64,000 nt of DNA from Sphingorhabdus lutea. Lineage in GTDB: Bacteria; Pseudomonadota; Alphaproteobacteria; Sphingomonadales; Sphingomonadaceae. Positions 45,218 to 55,396 of this stretch are shown here, piece by piece; position 1 is the stretch's first letter, and every line of letters starts with the position of its first letter. The DNA is taken from positions 62,001 through 126,000 of the forward strand of contig NZ_CP018154.1 in NCBI RefSeq assembly GCF_001889025.1. The letters run 5' to 3'. The translations under genes and the position numbers were made by a program. The notes below the pieces were generated by a model. That model was not told where the DNA came from. It was given only the letters and a program-made list of their open reading frames with translations, and did not search any database.

Positions 45218-46084
45218 ATGTCTACTACTTCAAAAACGCTCACCTTTAATAAATCAACCAGCCGCGCGAACCCCACCCCTTCGCCAATGAAAAGGTTAAC
45301 CGTGCCGCGCATTCGCCAACGCAAAAATGGCGAACCATTGGTTATGTTGACCGCCTATACCGTGCGGATGGCGCAATTATTGGACCCGCATTGCGACATG
45401 TTATTGGTCGGTGATTCCTTGGGTCAGGTTATATATGGCCTGCCCCATACGGTGGCGGTTACCATGGAAATGATGGCGGCGCATGGCGCGGCGGTGGTTC
45501 GCGGATCATATCATGCCGCCGTTGTGGTTGACATGCCCTTTGGCAGTTATGAGGCATCGCCGCAGCAGGCATTTGAAAATGCATCACGTTTATTAAAAGA
45601 AACCGGCGCGGCGGCGGTAAAGATGGAGGGCGGGCGCGTGCTTGCCCCCACCATTGAATTTTTGACCCAGCGCGGCATTCCGGTCATGGGCCATGTTGGA
45701 TTAACCCCGCAAGCGGTGAATATTTTGGGCGGATATGGTGTTCGCGGCAAAAGCGCCGAAGAAGCAAAATCCATTGTCGATGATGCCATAGCGGTCAGCG
45801 AGGCAGGCGCGTTTTCATTGGTGATTGAGGGGGTTTTAGAACCCATTGCCATTGAAATTACACAAAAAGTCGCCTGCCCCACCATTGGTATTGGCGCATC
45901 GGCGCAGTGCGATGGGCAGGTTCTGGTGACCGAGGATATGCTTGGCCTGTTCGATCGTGTGCCCCGTTTTGTAAAGAAATTTGGCGACATGGCCCAACAA
46001 ACGGAGGAGGCGGTAAAACAATATGCCGACCAAGTACGCAATCGCACATTCCCCAGTGCGGATCAGCTTTATCAACCTGAATAA
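45218..46084 (+). CDS. panB: 3-methyl-2-oxobutanoate hydroxymethyltransferase
   Basis: 288 residues. First committed step of pantothenate synthesis: transfers a hydroxymethyl group from methylene-THF to 2-oxoisovalerate. Mg-binding motifs: MLLVGDSLGQVIYG, VVVDMPFGSYE, and VKMEGG; catalytic Glu in LVIEGV. Marks the return to conserved chromosome after the accessory block. Confidence 0.95.
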   Translation: MSTTSKTLTFNKSTSRANPTPSPMKRLTVPRIRQRKNGEPLVMLTAYTVRMAQLLDPHCDMLLVGDSLGQVIYGLPHTVAVTMEMMAAHGAAVVRGSYHAAVVVDMPFGSYEASPQQAFENASRLLKETGAAAVKMEGGRVLAPTIEFLTQRGIPVMGHVGLTPQAVNILGGYGVRGKSAEEAKSIVDDAIAVSEAGAFSLVIEGVLEPIAIEITQKVACPTIGIGASAQCDGQVLVTEDMLGLFDRVPRFVKKFGDMAQQTEEAVKQYADQVRNRTFPSADQLYQPE

Positions 46085-46177
46085 TCGTCTTGATGCGATA
46101 AGGCTGGATTAACCAGCACTTCATCGCTAATGAAGGCATGATGACGCCATTTGGCAATAAATATAATGGAGGCAAAA

Positions 46178-46954
46178 TTGGCAAAAACGCCAAGTCCAAC
46201 AGATATCCCGTCAAAAAATAACGGTGATGAGGCATTTTTACGCGAAGTTGACGAAGCCGTAAGGCAGAGCGATTTCCAAAATTTCATGAAAAAATATGGT
46301 TGGTGGCTGCTTGGCTTAATCATTTTGGGCCTTGCCGCCTTTGGCGCATATATTTGGCAAGCCAATGAGCAGGAAAAGGCAAATGGCCTGATTGCCGAGC
46401 AATATGTTACCGCATTGGATAAATTGCAAGGCGGCGATGTGGCAGGTGCGACCAAGGGATTTGAAGCATTGACCAAGGCGGAGCAGCCTGGTTACCGCGC
46501 TTTATCCATGATGATGATTGCCAATATTTATGCCGGTGAAAAACAAACGGCCAAGGCTGTTGCCCAATATGACAAGGTGATTAAGGATGAAAGCCTGCCA
46601 CAGGAATTTCGCAACCTATCGCTTATCCGTCAAACCACATTAAATTTTGAGGTTATGAAGCCTCAAGCAGTTGTCGATGCCATGAAGGATTTGGCAAAGC
46701 CGGGCAATCCATGGTTTGGCAGCGCGGGTGAATTAACCGCTCTTGCCTATATGAAAATGGGTAAAGAAGATCTTGCCGGTCCAATATTTGCCCAAATTGC
46801 ACAACAAAAGGATTTGCCAGAAAGCCTGCGCGGACGCGCGGGACAAATGGCGGGTATGTTGGGCATTGATGTCATTCAGGAAAATGACACAAAAAATAAT
46901 GCACAAGCCAATGCAAATGGCAGTAAAGATTCTGCGACAAAAGAAAGCGAGTAA
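46178..46954 (+). CDS. YfgM-like TPR protein (SecYEG-associated chaperone family)
   Basis: 258 residues from TTG 46178, because GGAGG lies 5 nt upstream; ATG 46166 is an alternative. A short cytoplasmic N-terminus, one transmembrane helix (YGWWLLGLIILGLAAFGAYIW) and a periplasmic TPR_21 domain (GYRALSMMMIANIYAGEKQ) fit the YfgM family. It lies just before bamB, as in many proteobacteria, so an envelope protein-folding role is likely. Confidence 0.87.
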   Translation: MAKTPSPTDIPSKNNGDEAFLREVDEAVRQSDFQNFMKKYGWWLLGLIILGLAAFGAYIWQANEQEKANGLIAEQYVTALDKLQGGDVAGATKGFEALTKAEQPGYRALSMMMIANIYAGEKQTAKAVAQYDKVIKDESLPQEFRNLSLIRQTTLNFEVMKPQAVVDAMKDLAKPGNPWFGSAGELTALAYMKMGKEDLAGPIFAQIAQQKDLPESLRGRAGQMAGMLGIDVIQENDTKNNAQANANGSKDSATKESE

Positions 46955-46956
46955 AT

Positions 46957-48288
46957 ATGACCGCGAAATATAAACAATTGACGGCGGCGGTTGCCCTGTC
47001 TGCATTATTGGCTTCATGCTCTGCATTTGGTGGCAAGGGGGAGAAAAAAGTAACCCCGACCGTCGGCAATCGGGTTACCATATTATCCACCCAATCCGAT
47101 ACGGATATTGACCCCAGCCTATCCTCCATTTCGGTTATCCTTCCCGCCGCAAGCGTGAATGCTGGCTGGACACAGCCTGGCGGCAATGCGGCGAAGGCGC
47201 CCGGCCATGTCGCCCTGCCCGAAAATTTAACCCGTGCATGGACCGCATCCATCGCGCCGGCAAGTAACCGTGCACGCTATGCCTCCACTCCGGTGGTTAG
47301 CAATAACCGCTTATTTGTTATCGACACCAACGCCATGGTTCAGGCATTTGACGCTGCAACGGGCGCAAAATTATGGTCCACCGCATTGGAAACCAATAAG
47401 GATGGCCGCGATGCACGATTTGGCGGCGGGGTCAGTGTGGATGGAGACATTGTATATGCCACCAATGGCGTGGGCGATGTTGCCGCGATAGAGGCAGCGA
47501 CTGGCGCCATTAAATGGACAAAACGCCCCGCAGGACCATTGCGCGGCGCGCCCACCATTTCCAATGGCAATGCCTATGTCATGACACAGGATAACCAAAT
47601 TTACGCGCTGCGCATTGGCACGGGCGATATTGAATGGAATGAAGCCGGCCCCATCGGGCTTGCCGGAATTTTTGGCGTGGCGGCACCTGCGGCGGGCGCA
47701 GGCACGGTGATTGCGGGATATTCAACCGGCGAATTGGCGGCATATCGTTATGAAAATGGCCGCAGCCTATGGAACGCCGCATTGGCCCGCACCCGCATGT
47801 CAACATCGGTGTCCAGCTTAACCGATATTGACGCCGATCCCGTTATTGACCGTGGCCGTATTTTCGCCCTTGGCCAGGGGGGACGCATGGCATCGCATGA
47901 ATTGGACACGGGCCGCCGTATTTGGGAAATTAACATTGCGGGTATTTCAACCCCGGCGGTGGTTGGTGAATGGGTTTTTGCCATGACCGACAATGCCAAA
48001 TTATTGTGCATTTCACGCTCAACGGGCAAAGTGCGTTGGATATCCCAATTGCAAAAATATCGCGGGGACAAGGCGAAAAAAGGTCCTATCATCTGGCGCG
48101 GTCCAGTATTGGCGGGAAATCGTTTAATCTCCACCAATAGCGAAGGGCAAATTTGGGCAGTTTCCACCAGTGACGGCACGGCAAGCATGATTGGTGAAAC
48201 AAAGGGTTCAATTTCGGTTGCGCCCATTGTCGCCAATAATATGTTGTATATTTTGGATGATAACGGCAAAATTACCGCATATCGTTAA
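46957..48288 (+). CDS. bamB: Outer-membrane assembly lipoprotein BamB
   Basis: 443 residues. Lipobox ALLASC, then a PQQ-type beta propeller with repeated blade motifs such as GAKLWSTALE, GAIKWTKRP, GDIEWNEAG, GRRIWEINIAG and GKVRWISQL. Scaffold of the BAM complex. Starts 2 nt after the YfgM-like gene and 61 nt before der. Confidence 0.92.
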   Translation: MTAKYKQLTAAVALSALLASCSAFGGKGEKKVTPTVGNRVTILSTQSDTDIDPSLSSISVILPAASVNAGWTQPGGNAAKAPGHVALPENLTRAWTASIAPASNRARYASTPVVSNNRLFVIDTNAMVQAFDAATGAKLWSTALETNKDGRDARFGGGVSVDGDIVYATNGVGDVAAIEAATGAIKWTKRPAGPLRGAPTISNGNAYVMTQDNQIYALRIGTGDIEWNEAGPIGLAGIFGVAAPAAGAGTVIAGYSTGELAAYRYENGRSLWNAALARTRMSTSVSSLTDIDADPVIDRGRIFALGQGGRMASHELDTGRRIWEINIAGISTPAVVGEWVFAMTDNAKLLCISRSTGKVRWISQLQKYRGDKAKKGPIIWRGPVLAGNRLISTNSEGQIWAVSTSDGTASMIGETKGSISVAPIVANNMLYILDDNGKITAYR

Positions 48289-48349
48289 TTTTATAAATAA
48301 GTTTAAGGCGCGGGGGCATATATTCCCCGCCCAAATAAAGGAATAAGTC

Positions 48350-49762
48350 ATGTTGCCGACAATTGCGATTATCGGTCGGCCCAATGTCGGCAAATCAACT
48401 CTATTTAACCGATTAGTGGGCAAAAAATTGGCCCTTGTTGACGATAGACCCGGCGTTACCCGCGACCGGAGGGAGGGGTCTGCGCAGCTGTTCGACCTTA
48501 AATTCACCATTGTTGATACAGCGGGATATGAGGAAGATCATATCGAAACATTGCCCGGGCGGATGCGCCAACAAACCGAGGCCGCATTGGTCGGCGCGGC
48601 AGGCGCGATTTTCGTTATTGATGGCCGTGTGGGATTAACCCCATTGGATCAGGAAATTGCCCGTTGGCTACGCGGCACCACCGTCCCCATTATTTTGGTG
48701 GTGAATAAGGCAGAGGGCAAGGCCGCCGATAATGGCATTATGGAGGCATATGAACTTGGCCTTGGCGAACCAAAACCAATTAGCGCCGAACATGGCGAGG
48801 GCATGGCCGAATTATATGAAGGGTTAATGCCTGTCATCGACAAATGGGTCGAGGATAATCCGCAAGAACCCGAAATCACCATGGATGATGAATATAATGT
48901 CCGCGATATCGAAGCTGCGACATTACAACTTGCCATTGTTGGGCGGCCCAATGCGGGTAAATCCACCTTGATTAATCGTTTATTGGGTGAAAACCGCCTG
49001 ATTACTGGGCCAGAGGCCGGCATTACCCGTGACAGTATCTCCATTGATTGGGTGTGGCATGATGAAAACCCACCCGAGGATGTAGATCCCGATCGCAAGG
49101 TAAAGTTAATCGACACCGCCGGTATGCGGAAAAAGGCAAAGGTAAATGATAAGCTGGAGCGTTTATCGGTTGCCGATGCCCGCCGCGCCATTGATTTTGC
49201 CGAGGTTGTCGTCCTGTTGCTTGACGCGACAAAGGGATTGGAAGTTCAAGATTTGAAAATTGCCGACCATGTCATACAGGAAGGCCGCGCGTTAATTATC
49301 GCGATAAATAAATGGGATGTGGCACAAAATACGGGCGCCTTATTTAATGGTATTCGCGGCGCATTGGATGAAGGACTTGCCCAATTAAAAGGCGTGCCGA
49401 TGATTGCCGTTTCCGCCTTTACTGGCAAGGGCACAGACCAGATGATAAAGGCAGCATTTGATGCCCGCATGGCATGGAGCAGGCGCGTTCCTACCGCCTT
49501 ATTAAACCGTTGGTTTGAAGGAGCACAGGAACGCAACCCACCGCCAGCACCAGGCGGCAAAAGGATTAAGCTGCGTTATGTGACACAGGCGCGGATACGC
49601 CCGCCCAGCTTTGTTTTATTTGGCACACGCGTTGACCAATTGCCCGAAAGCTACCGCCGTTATTTGTTAAATGGCATACGCAAAGAATTGGACTTTGGCG
49701 CTGTTCCGGTGCGATTGACGCTGCGCGCGCCCAAAAACCCCTATGCCGATACAAAAAAATAA
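48350..49762 (+). CDS. der: Ribosome-assembly GTPase Der
   Basis: 470 residues with two GTPase domains: GRPNVGKSTLF and GRPNAGKSTLI (G1), DTAGYE and DTAGMRKK (G3), NKAEG and NKWDV (G4), then the C-terminal KH-like domain. Acts in 50S subunit maturation. Operon order YfgM-like-bamB-der is conserved. Confidence 0.96.
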   Translation: MLPTIAIIGRPNVGKSTLFNRLVGKKLALVDDRPGVTRDRREGSAQLFDLKFTIVDTAGYEEDHIETLPGRMRQQTEAALVGAAGAIFVIDGRVGLTPLDQEIARWLRGTTVPIILVVNKAEGKAADNGIMEAYELGLGEPKPISAEHGEGMAELYEGLMPVIDKWVEDNPQEPEITMDDEYNVRDIEAATLQLAIVGRPNAGKSTLINRLLGENRLITGPEAGITRDSISIDWVWHDENPPEDVDPDRKVKLIDTAGMRKKAKVNDKLERLSVADARRAIDFAEVVVLLLDATKGLEVQDLKIADHVIQEGRALIIAINKWDVAQNTGALFNGIRGALDEGLAQLKGVPMIAVSAFTGKGTDQMIKAAFDARMAWSRRVPTALLNRWFEGAQERNPPPAPGGKRIKLRYVTQARIRPPSFVLFGTRVDQLPESYRRYLLNGIRKELDFGAVPVRLTLRAPKNPYADTKK

Positions 49763-49868
49763 TATGGTATAATTTACGATTATCTCGCTGTTAACGCCAT
49801 AATAATATCATGTCGGTATATATATCGTGCCAATGGTGGCGGGATATAATATATGTTGATTCGATAAA

Positions 49869-50723
49869 ATGCAGCTACAGGCGATAATTTTGGCGCATAA
49901 TGAGGAAGAACGCATTGAAAAATGTATTCGATCCATTTTGGCCGAAAATGGGGATTTCCCAATATATATTATTATCAACGGTTCAACCGATGAAACCGCC
50001 AATATTGTCCGTAATTTGGCAAAGGATGAAGTGCGCCTGCATCCATTTATTTATGAACAGGGCGGTAAATCGCGCAGCTGGAATCGCTTTGTGATGACGG
50101 ATTTACCCCAATTTGCCGATTATAATATTTTTATCGATGGAGATGCGGAAATTTTATCAGGATCATTTGCTGCCATGGCCAAAATATTCGCCAAAAATGA
50201 CATGGTGAACGCGGTGGCCGCCCCGCCAATGAACGGCAGGTCTGCCGAATATTATCGTAAAGAGATGATAGAACAACATTATTTATTTGGCGATTTATAT
50301 GCTCTGTCGGGTGATTTATTGACCCGTATGAAAGAAATGCACATTAAATTGCCCGATGATTTAATCGGTGATGACGGATATTTATGTTCCATTGCCAAAA
50401 CCAATTTGCAAAATGAAGATTTTTGGAAAAATGAACGCGTGGCCATTTGCCAAGAAGCGGGATTTTATTGCGAGCCTATTTCTTATTTTTCGCCCAAAAG
50501 CTGGAAAATTCAATATCGCCGGATGATAAATTATTCGGTGCGGCATTTCCAAAATAAAATCATCACCCAATATATGCGGGATAAAGGTCCAATATCCATA
50601 CCCGTAACATTATCGGAAATTTATGCCAATCACCTGCCCAATTTTACCCCGCGCGGCGGTATAAATGCCTATTTTGATCGGCTTGCGTTGAAAAAAATGC
50701 GCGAACAAATATTGCGACCTTAA
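49869..50723 (+). CDS. Family 2-type glycosyltransferase
   Basis: 284 residues. GT-A fold: IILAHNEEERIEKCIRSIL, IINGSTDETANI and the metal-binding FIDGDAEIL (DxD). The acceptor is unknown. It is convergent with selO. Confidence 0.85.
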   Translation: MQLQAIILAHNEEERIEKCIRSILAENGDFPIYIIINGSTDETANIVRNLAKDEVRLHPFIYEQGGKSRSWNRFVMTDLPQFADYNIFIDGDAEILSGSFAAMAKIFAKNDMVNAVAAPPMNGRSAEYYRKEMIEQHYLFGDLYALSGDLLTRMKEMHIKLPDDLIGDDGYLCSIAKTNLQNEDFWKNERVAICQEAGFYCEPISYFSPKSWKIQYRRMINYSVRHFQNKIITQYMRDKGPISIPVTLSEIYANHLPNFTPRGGINAYFDRLALKKMREQILRP

Positions 50724-50727
50724 CCGC

Positions 50728-52197
50728 TTATGTCCCGCAAAAACTTTGAAAGGGGGGGCTGTTCATTTGTGGTGGCGCATCAAAAATATCCCATTCCTCC
50801 CTTTGTTCAAATGGGTTGGACAGCGCGGCATATAATGCCTTAAACGGGCCGTCATCGCCTTTATATATATAGGCATTTATTGCGGCCTCCACATGATGAT
50901 TTCGCGCAATGCGCAGGGGATTTGCCCGGCGCATAACATCCAAAATTCTTATTTCATCCATGGATTCCAAATCGCGGCGGCTCTGCCAGGCATTTTTCCA
51001 TTCATACCAAACGGCCAAATCCATCCCAAAATGTCCGGCCGCAAAATTATCGGCATCGCGCTTTTTCTCACCCAAAAATATAGGGCCAAGTTCGGCAAAA
51101 AATTGGGTGAAATCTACCCTATGCTTGGCCAACAGAGTCAAAAGCTCTTTTATCAAATCGCCATCATCCTTATGCACCTCAAACAGGCCAATTTTCTGTG
51201 CAAATAAATCCCGCCATGCCGCATCATATAATGCCGTATAGCCGCTTAAAACCGATTGTGCCTTTTCAATCGCCGTTTCAACATTATCATCAATTATGCT
51301 TAACATCGCCTCGGCCAACCGCGCCAAATTCCATCCACCAATGGCCGGTTGCTGGCCATAGGCATATCGCCCGCGCCGGTCGATGGAGCTGAACACGGAT
51401 GCAGGATTATATTCATCCAAAAATGCGCATGGCCCATAATCAATTGTTTCGCCCGATAATGTCATATTATCGGTATTCATCACCCCATGAACAAAGCCAA
51501 TCGACATCCATTTGGCGATTAACGCCGCCTGACGCTCCATCACATTTTGTAATAATGACAGCGCCATATTTTCATGGGCATCGGCACGCATATTATGCCT
51601 ATTCAACACATATTCAATAAAGCGGCTTAACAACGCATCATCACCCATGGTGGCAATATATTGCACATGGCCCACGCGCAAATGGCTGGCCGCGCTGCGC
51701 ACCAAAATTGCGCCGGGAACAGGTCCTGGCTGCGGCACATCGCGCCAAATTTGCTCCCCCGTTTCAATCACCGCCAAAGAACCTGTGGTCGGCACATCCA
51801 ATGCCGCCATGGCCCGCGCCATTAAAAATTCGCGTAACACCGGACCAAGCCCCGCCTTACCATCGCCGCCACGGGCATAGGGTGTCGCGCCCGATCCCTT
51901 TAAATGCAGGTCGAACATCATGCCATTTTGGCCGCTAACCTCCCCCAATAATGCCGCGCGGCCATCGCCCATGCGCGGGTTAAATTGCCCAAATTGATGC
52001 CCCGCATATAGCATAGCGACAGTTTTTTCTGCCACATCGTCGCTTTGTAAAGCGGCCAAAATCTCATCGGGGGATAGGTTTAGCTGCGCTGCCAATTTAT
52101 CATCGACCAACAAAATAGATGCTTTGGGGCCCCAAATCGGGCGAAATGGCGCGGTTAATTGCGGAAAATTTTCGGCATATAGATGGGAAATTTTCAC
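50728..52197 (-). CDS. selO: Protein adenylyltransferase SelO/YdiU
   Basis: 489 residues of the pseudokinase-fold SelO family, which transfers AMP from ATP to protein hydroxyls. Motifs: YAGHQFGQFNPRMGDGRA, GSGATPYARGGDGKAGLGPVLREF, GVMNTDNM and DYGPCAFLDEYNP. It follows msrB after 8 nt; a joint role in redox stress is plausible. Confidence 0.95.
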   Translation of the reverse strand: MKISHLYAENFPQLTAPFRPIWGPKASILLVDDKLAAQLNLSPDEILAALQSDDVAEKTVAMLYAGHQFGQFNPRMGDGRAALLGEVSGQNGMMFDLHLKGSGATPYARGGDGKAGLGPVLREFLMARAMAALDVPTTGSLAVIETGEQIWRDVPQPGPVPGAILVRSAASHLRVGHVQYIATMGDDALLSRFIEYVLNRHNMRADAHENMALSLLQNVMERQAALIAKWMSIGFVHGVMNTDNMTLSGETIDYGPCAFLDEYNPASVFSSIDRRGRYAYGQQPAIGGWNLARLAEAMLSIIDDNVETAIEKAQSVLSGYTALYDAAWRDLFAQKIGLFEVHKDDGDLIKELLTLLAKHRVDFTQFFAELGPIFLGEKKRDADNFAAGHFGMDLAVWYEWKNAWQSRRDLESMDEIRILDVMRRANPLRIARNHHVEAAINAYIYKGDDGPFKALYAALSNPFEQREEWDIFDAPPQMNSPPFQSFCGT

Positions 52198-52205
52198 AAA
52201 AATGC

Positions 52206-52652
52206 TTAACCGCTTATTTTACGAAGCGACACGGCATTGATGCAATATCGCAGACCCGATGGCGGCGGCCCATCGGGAAAAACATGGCCCAAATGCGCAT
52301 CGCACACATTGCACCGTGCCTCTATACGCTGCATCCCGTGGGAAAAATCACCATGATAGGAAACAACATTTTCAGCAATAGGATCGCCAAAGCTGGGCCA
52401 GCCAGTGCCGCTTTCAAATTTGCTTTGGCTGTCAAATAAATGGGTGTCGCAACAAATACAGGCATAAATTCCCGGTTCAAATAATGAACACATGCCGTCG
52501 CTAAATGGTCGTTCCGTGCCATGTTGGCGGGTCACAAAATATGCCTCTTCGCTTAACAATTCGCGCCACTCTGCATCGCTTTTTTGCACGCGCCTTGGCG
52601 GTGTTAAATTTTCACCTTGTGCAATTTCGACAATTTTGTTCCAAGCATTCAT
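52206..52652 (-). CDS. msrB: Peptide-methionine (R)-S-oxide reductase
   Basis: 148 residues. Zn cysteines in CICCDTH and CNVCDAHLGHVF; catalytic Cys in RYCINAVSL. Repairs methionine-R-sulfoxide. Middle gene of ankyrin-msrB-selO. Confidence 0.95.
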   Translation of the reverse strand: MNAWNKIVEIAQGENLTPPRRVQKSDAEWRELLSEEAYFVTRQHGTERPFSDGMCSLFEPGIYACICCDTHLFDSQSKFESGTGWPSFGDPIAENVVSYHGDFSHGMQRIEARCNVCDAHLGHVFPDGPPPSGLRYCINAVSLRKISG

Positions 52653-52685
52653 ATCAATTTATCTAACTTAATATCTATATTATTC

Positions 52686-53408
52686 CTATTCTGGAGAGGG
52701 AAATACCGAAAAATCCAGCTTCCCCTGCGCATTCTTACCATCCGTCGTTGCCGCATCCTTATCGGCTGATTTGTCCTCGATAATCGCCAATATACCAGAT
52801 GAGCGGCCATCGCGCACGGCATATTCACGCGCCGAAAGTCCGGTCACCGAATCGGTGCGGTCGGGATTGGCCCCTTTATTAAGCAATAATGTCACCAATT
52901 CTTTATTTCGCAATTGCACCGCGCGCATTAACGCGGTTTCGCCGCCGCGATTGGTACCATCGACATCGGCCTTATACCGGATTAACCAATCCACCGCCTC
53001 TGCATTGCCATATTGCGTGGCCAACATTAACGGCAACATTCCCTCTTTATCGGCAATATTGGGGTTTGCTCCCTTTTGTAATAAAAAACCAACCCATGTG
53101 CTATTATTGGATTCCACCACAATATGTAATGCGGTGCGGCCCGTATTACGTTCTTTGGTGTTTATAATTACCGTGCCGGGCTCGCTTAACATTTCATTGA
53201 CTTTGGTGCCGTCAAATTCTTTTACCGCTTTTAAAAATAAATAACTGTCTGAAAAATTTTGCGCCATGGCCGGTGGGGCAATATGAACAAATGGCACTGC
53301 AGAAACAGCACAAAGCAAGGCCGCAGCCATTATGCCATTTTTCAAATTTTTGCCTTTATTGGGCTGGAATTTTTGGTCATTGTTTATGGACTTCTTGGCC
53401 TGCTTCAT
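52686..53408 (-). CDS. Exported ankyrin-repeat protein
   Basis: 240 residues: a positively charged N-terminus with a hydrophobic signal (MAAALLCAVSAVPFVH), then about four ankyrin repeats (GRTALHIVVESNN; GMLPLMLATQYGNAEAVDWLI; GGETALMRAVQLRNKELVTLLL). Protein-binding, probably periplasmic. 33 nt upstream of msrB. Confidence 0.87.
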   Translation of the reverse strand: MKQAKKSINNDQKFQPNKGKNLKNGIMAAALLCAVSAVPFVHIAPPAMAQNFSDSYLFLKAVKEFDGTKVNEMLSEPGTVIINTKERNTGRTALHIVVESNNSTWVGFLLQKGANPNIADKEGMLPLMLATQYGNAEAVDWLIRYKADVDGTNRGGETALMRAVQLRNKELVTLLLNKGANPDRTDSVTGLSAREYAVRDGRSSGILAIIEDKSADKDAATTDGKNAQGKLDFSVFPSPE

Positions 53409-53473
53409 GAATATGCCTCATTAAATGCGAATTATGTTTGATTCCCCCTTAGCAAAAATTGGATAGACCTGTC

Positions 53474-54121
53474 ATGAACAAACAAAAATTTCTTCTTACC
53501 GCTTTGTCATTATCATTGGCCGCGCCTTTTATCACCTCTTGCGGTGAAGGAACAATGGCGGATGAAAAACAAGCAATGGAAAGCAGCATTGCGGGAGCAA
53601 AAATTGGCGGAGCGTTCACTTTAACCAATCAAGATGGCGGTAAAACCAGCTATAGCGATTTTGATGGCAAATATCGGTTAATTTATTTTGGCTATACTAA
53701 TTGCCCCGATATTTGTTCGCCTGACACGCAAAATTTAATGGCCGGCCTTAAAATGTTAGAAAATCAGGCACCCGAAAAGGCGGCCTTAATCCAGCCCATT
53801 TTTGTGACGGTCGATCCCCAACGCGACACGCCAAAAGTGTTAAAGGAATTTGTCAGCGCCTTTCACCCGCGCCTTATCGGTTTAACGGGCAGCGAAGCGG
53901 AAATTGCCGATGCCGCGAAAAAATTTGTGGTTGTGTATAATAAGGTCGAAGGCAGCAGCCCGGAAAATTATTTAATGGGGCACAGCCAAACCGCATTGTT
54001 AATGGGAAAAAAGGGTGAACCCATTGCGCTCATCTCGCTCGACAATCCCAATACACAGGAAAATGAGGGTGACCCTGCAAAGGTATTTGCCGAATTAAAT
54101 AATTGGGTTGTGGCGCCATAA
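53474..54121 (+). CDS. SCO1/SenC-family copper chaperone lipoprotein
   Basis: 215 residues from ATG 53474; the ATG has a weak ribosome-binding site. Lipobox ITSC, thioredoxin fold with the copper CxxxC (NCPDICSPD) and the distal His in MGHSQTALLM. Delivers copper to cytochrome oxidase or acts as a thiol reductase. Confidence 0.92.
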   Translation: MNKQKFLLTALSLSLAAPFITSCGEGTMADEKQAMESSIAGAKIGGAFTLTNQDGGKTSYSDFDGKYRLIYFGYTNCPDICSPDTQNLMAGLKMLENQAPEKAALIQPIFVTVDPQRDTPKVLKEFVSAFHPRLIGLTGSEAEIADAAKKFVVVYNKVEGSSPENYLMGHSQTALLMGKKGEPIALISLDNPNTQENEGDPAKVFAELNNWVVAP

Positions 54122-54126
54122 TTTTG

Positions 54127-54564
54127 ATGAAAAGCCAGCGCAAATTTTGGGAGCTTCCCCTTGAAAAACTTGACCGTGCGGAGTGGGAGGCTTTGTGCGA
54201 TGGATGCGGCAAATGTTGTCTTCACAAGGTGGAGGATGATGACACAGGGGATATTTATCACACAAATATAGCGTGCAAATTATTGGATTTGGAAAGCGCA
54301 AGATGCAGCGATTATCGCCACCGGAAAATATTTGTACCCGATTGCCTGCGCCTATCGCGCAGTCGAATAAGGGAATATAGCTGGCTGCCACCAACCTGCT
54401 CCTATGTATTGCGGGCAGATGACCAACCCCTGCCCGAATGGCATTATTTAATCAGCGGCGACACGCAAAGCATATATAATGCTGGCCAATCGGTGCGTGG
54501 GCGGGTTATATCAGAAAATGATGCTGGACCGATTGAGCGCCATATTCTCAAAGAACCATTATGA
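54127..54564 (+). CDS. YcgN-family cysteine-cluster protein (UPF0260)
   Basis: 145 residues. The FWELPLEKLDRAEWEALCDGCGKCCLHK opening and later DYRHRKIFVPDC with conserved Cys residues are the UPF0260 signature of a putative Zn/Fe-binding protein. Function unknown. Starts 5 nt after the SCO gene. Confidence 0.9.
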   Translation: MKSQRKFWELPLEKLDRAEWEALCDGCGKCCLHKVEDDDTGDIYHTNIACKLLDLESARCSDYRHRKIFVPDCLRLSRSRIREYSWLPPTCSYVLRADDQPLPEWHYLISGDTQSIYNAGQSVRGRVISENDAGPIERHILKEPL

Positions 54565-55258
54565 CCCGCAATTCACAATTGACGGCCATGATTACCCGAT
54601 TTTAATCACCCGCAACGCGCGCGCGCGCAATATATCACTGCGCGCCGACCCAGTGCGACGGGAAATTCGCATCACCATGCCCAACTATGCCCAGACCAGC
54701 CAAGCATTGGAATTTGTGGAAAAAAAACGCGAATGGTTAAGCGCGAAATTATCACTTGCCGCAAAACATATCCCCTTTGACCATCGGGCAATAATTGGAA
54801 TTTGCGGCGAAGAGGTGGAGATTATATGGGATGAAACCGCCAGCCGTCATGTAACATTAAAAGAACAAAAATTATATGTGGGCGGGCCGCGCGACCATAT
54901 TTCCCCGCGAATAACCAGATGGATAAAAGCACAGGCGCGGAAAATTTTTGCCAAAGATTTGGCCCATTATTGCCAGAAATTGGGCGTAGCGACCCCGCGC
55001 CTTTCCATTGGCGATCCGCGCAGCCGCTGGGGCAGTTGTTCCTCCAATGGGACGATAAGGATAAGCTGGCGTTTATATTTTGCCCCGCGATTTGTGCAAC
55101 GCGCCGTCATCGCGCATGAGGTGGCGCATTTGCGGCATATGGACCATAGCAAGGCATTTTACGCCTTGTTAGACATATTATATGAAGGAAATCGCAAACA
55201 GGCGGATAAATGGTTGAAAATGCATGGCACGGGCCTGCACATGGTGGGGCGTGAATGA
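54518..55258 (+). CDS. YgjP-like (M48/DUF45) metallopeptidase-domain protein
   Basis: About 246 residues from ATG 54518 (54521 is equally likely). It overlaps the YcgN gene by 47 nt; no later in-frame start is available. The zinc motif is HEVAHLRHMDHSKAF (HExxH with third ligand His), preceded by RWGSCSSNGTIRISWRL of the family. Such proteins are putative peptidases or nucleotide hydrolases. Confidence 0.87.
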   Translation: MMLDRLSAIFSKNHYDPQFTIDGHDYPILITRNARARNISLRADPVRREIRITMPNYAQTSQALEFVEKKREWLSAKLSLAAKHIPFDHRAIIGICGEEVEIIWDETASRHVTLKEQKLYVGGPRDHISPRITRWIKAQARKIFAKDLAHYCQKLGVATPRLSIGDPRSRWGSCSSNGTIRISWRLYFAPRFVQRAVIAHEVAHLRHMDHSKAFYALLDILYEGNRKQADKWLKMHGTGLHMVGRE

Positions 55259-55396
55259 ATTTTTTTATCAAGCGTTCATAAAAATGAAGATTTTTACTTT
55301 TTAATGCTTCACATTTACCCCTGCACTCGCCTACACTAATTATATTGCGCCGCACAAGAGTCGCAATTTATACTAATATCAAGCGCGGAGTATGAC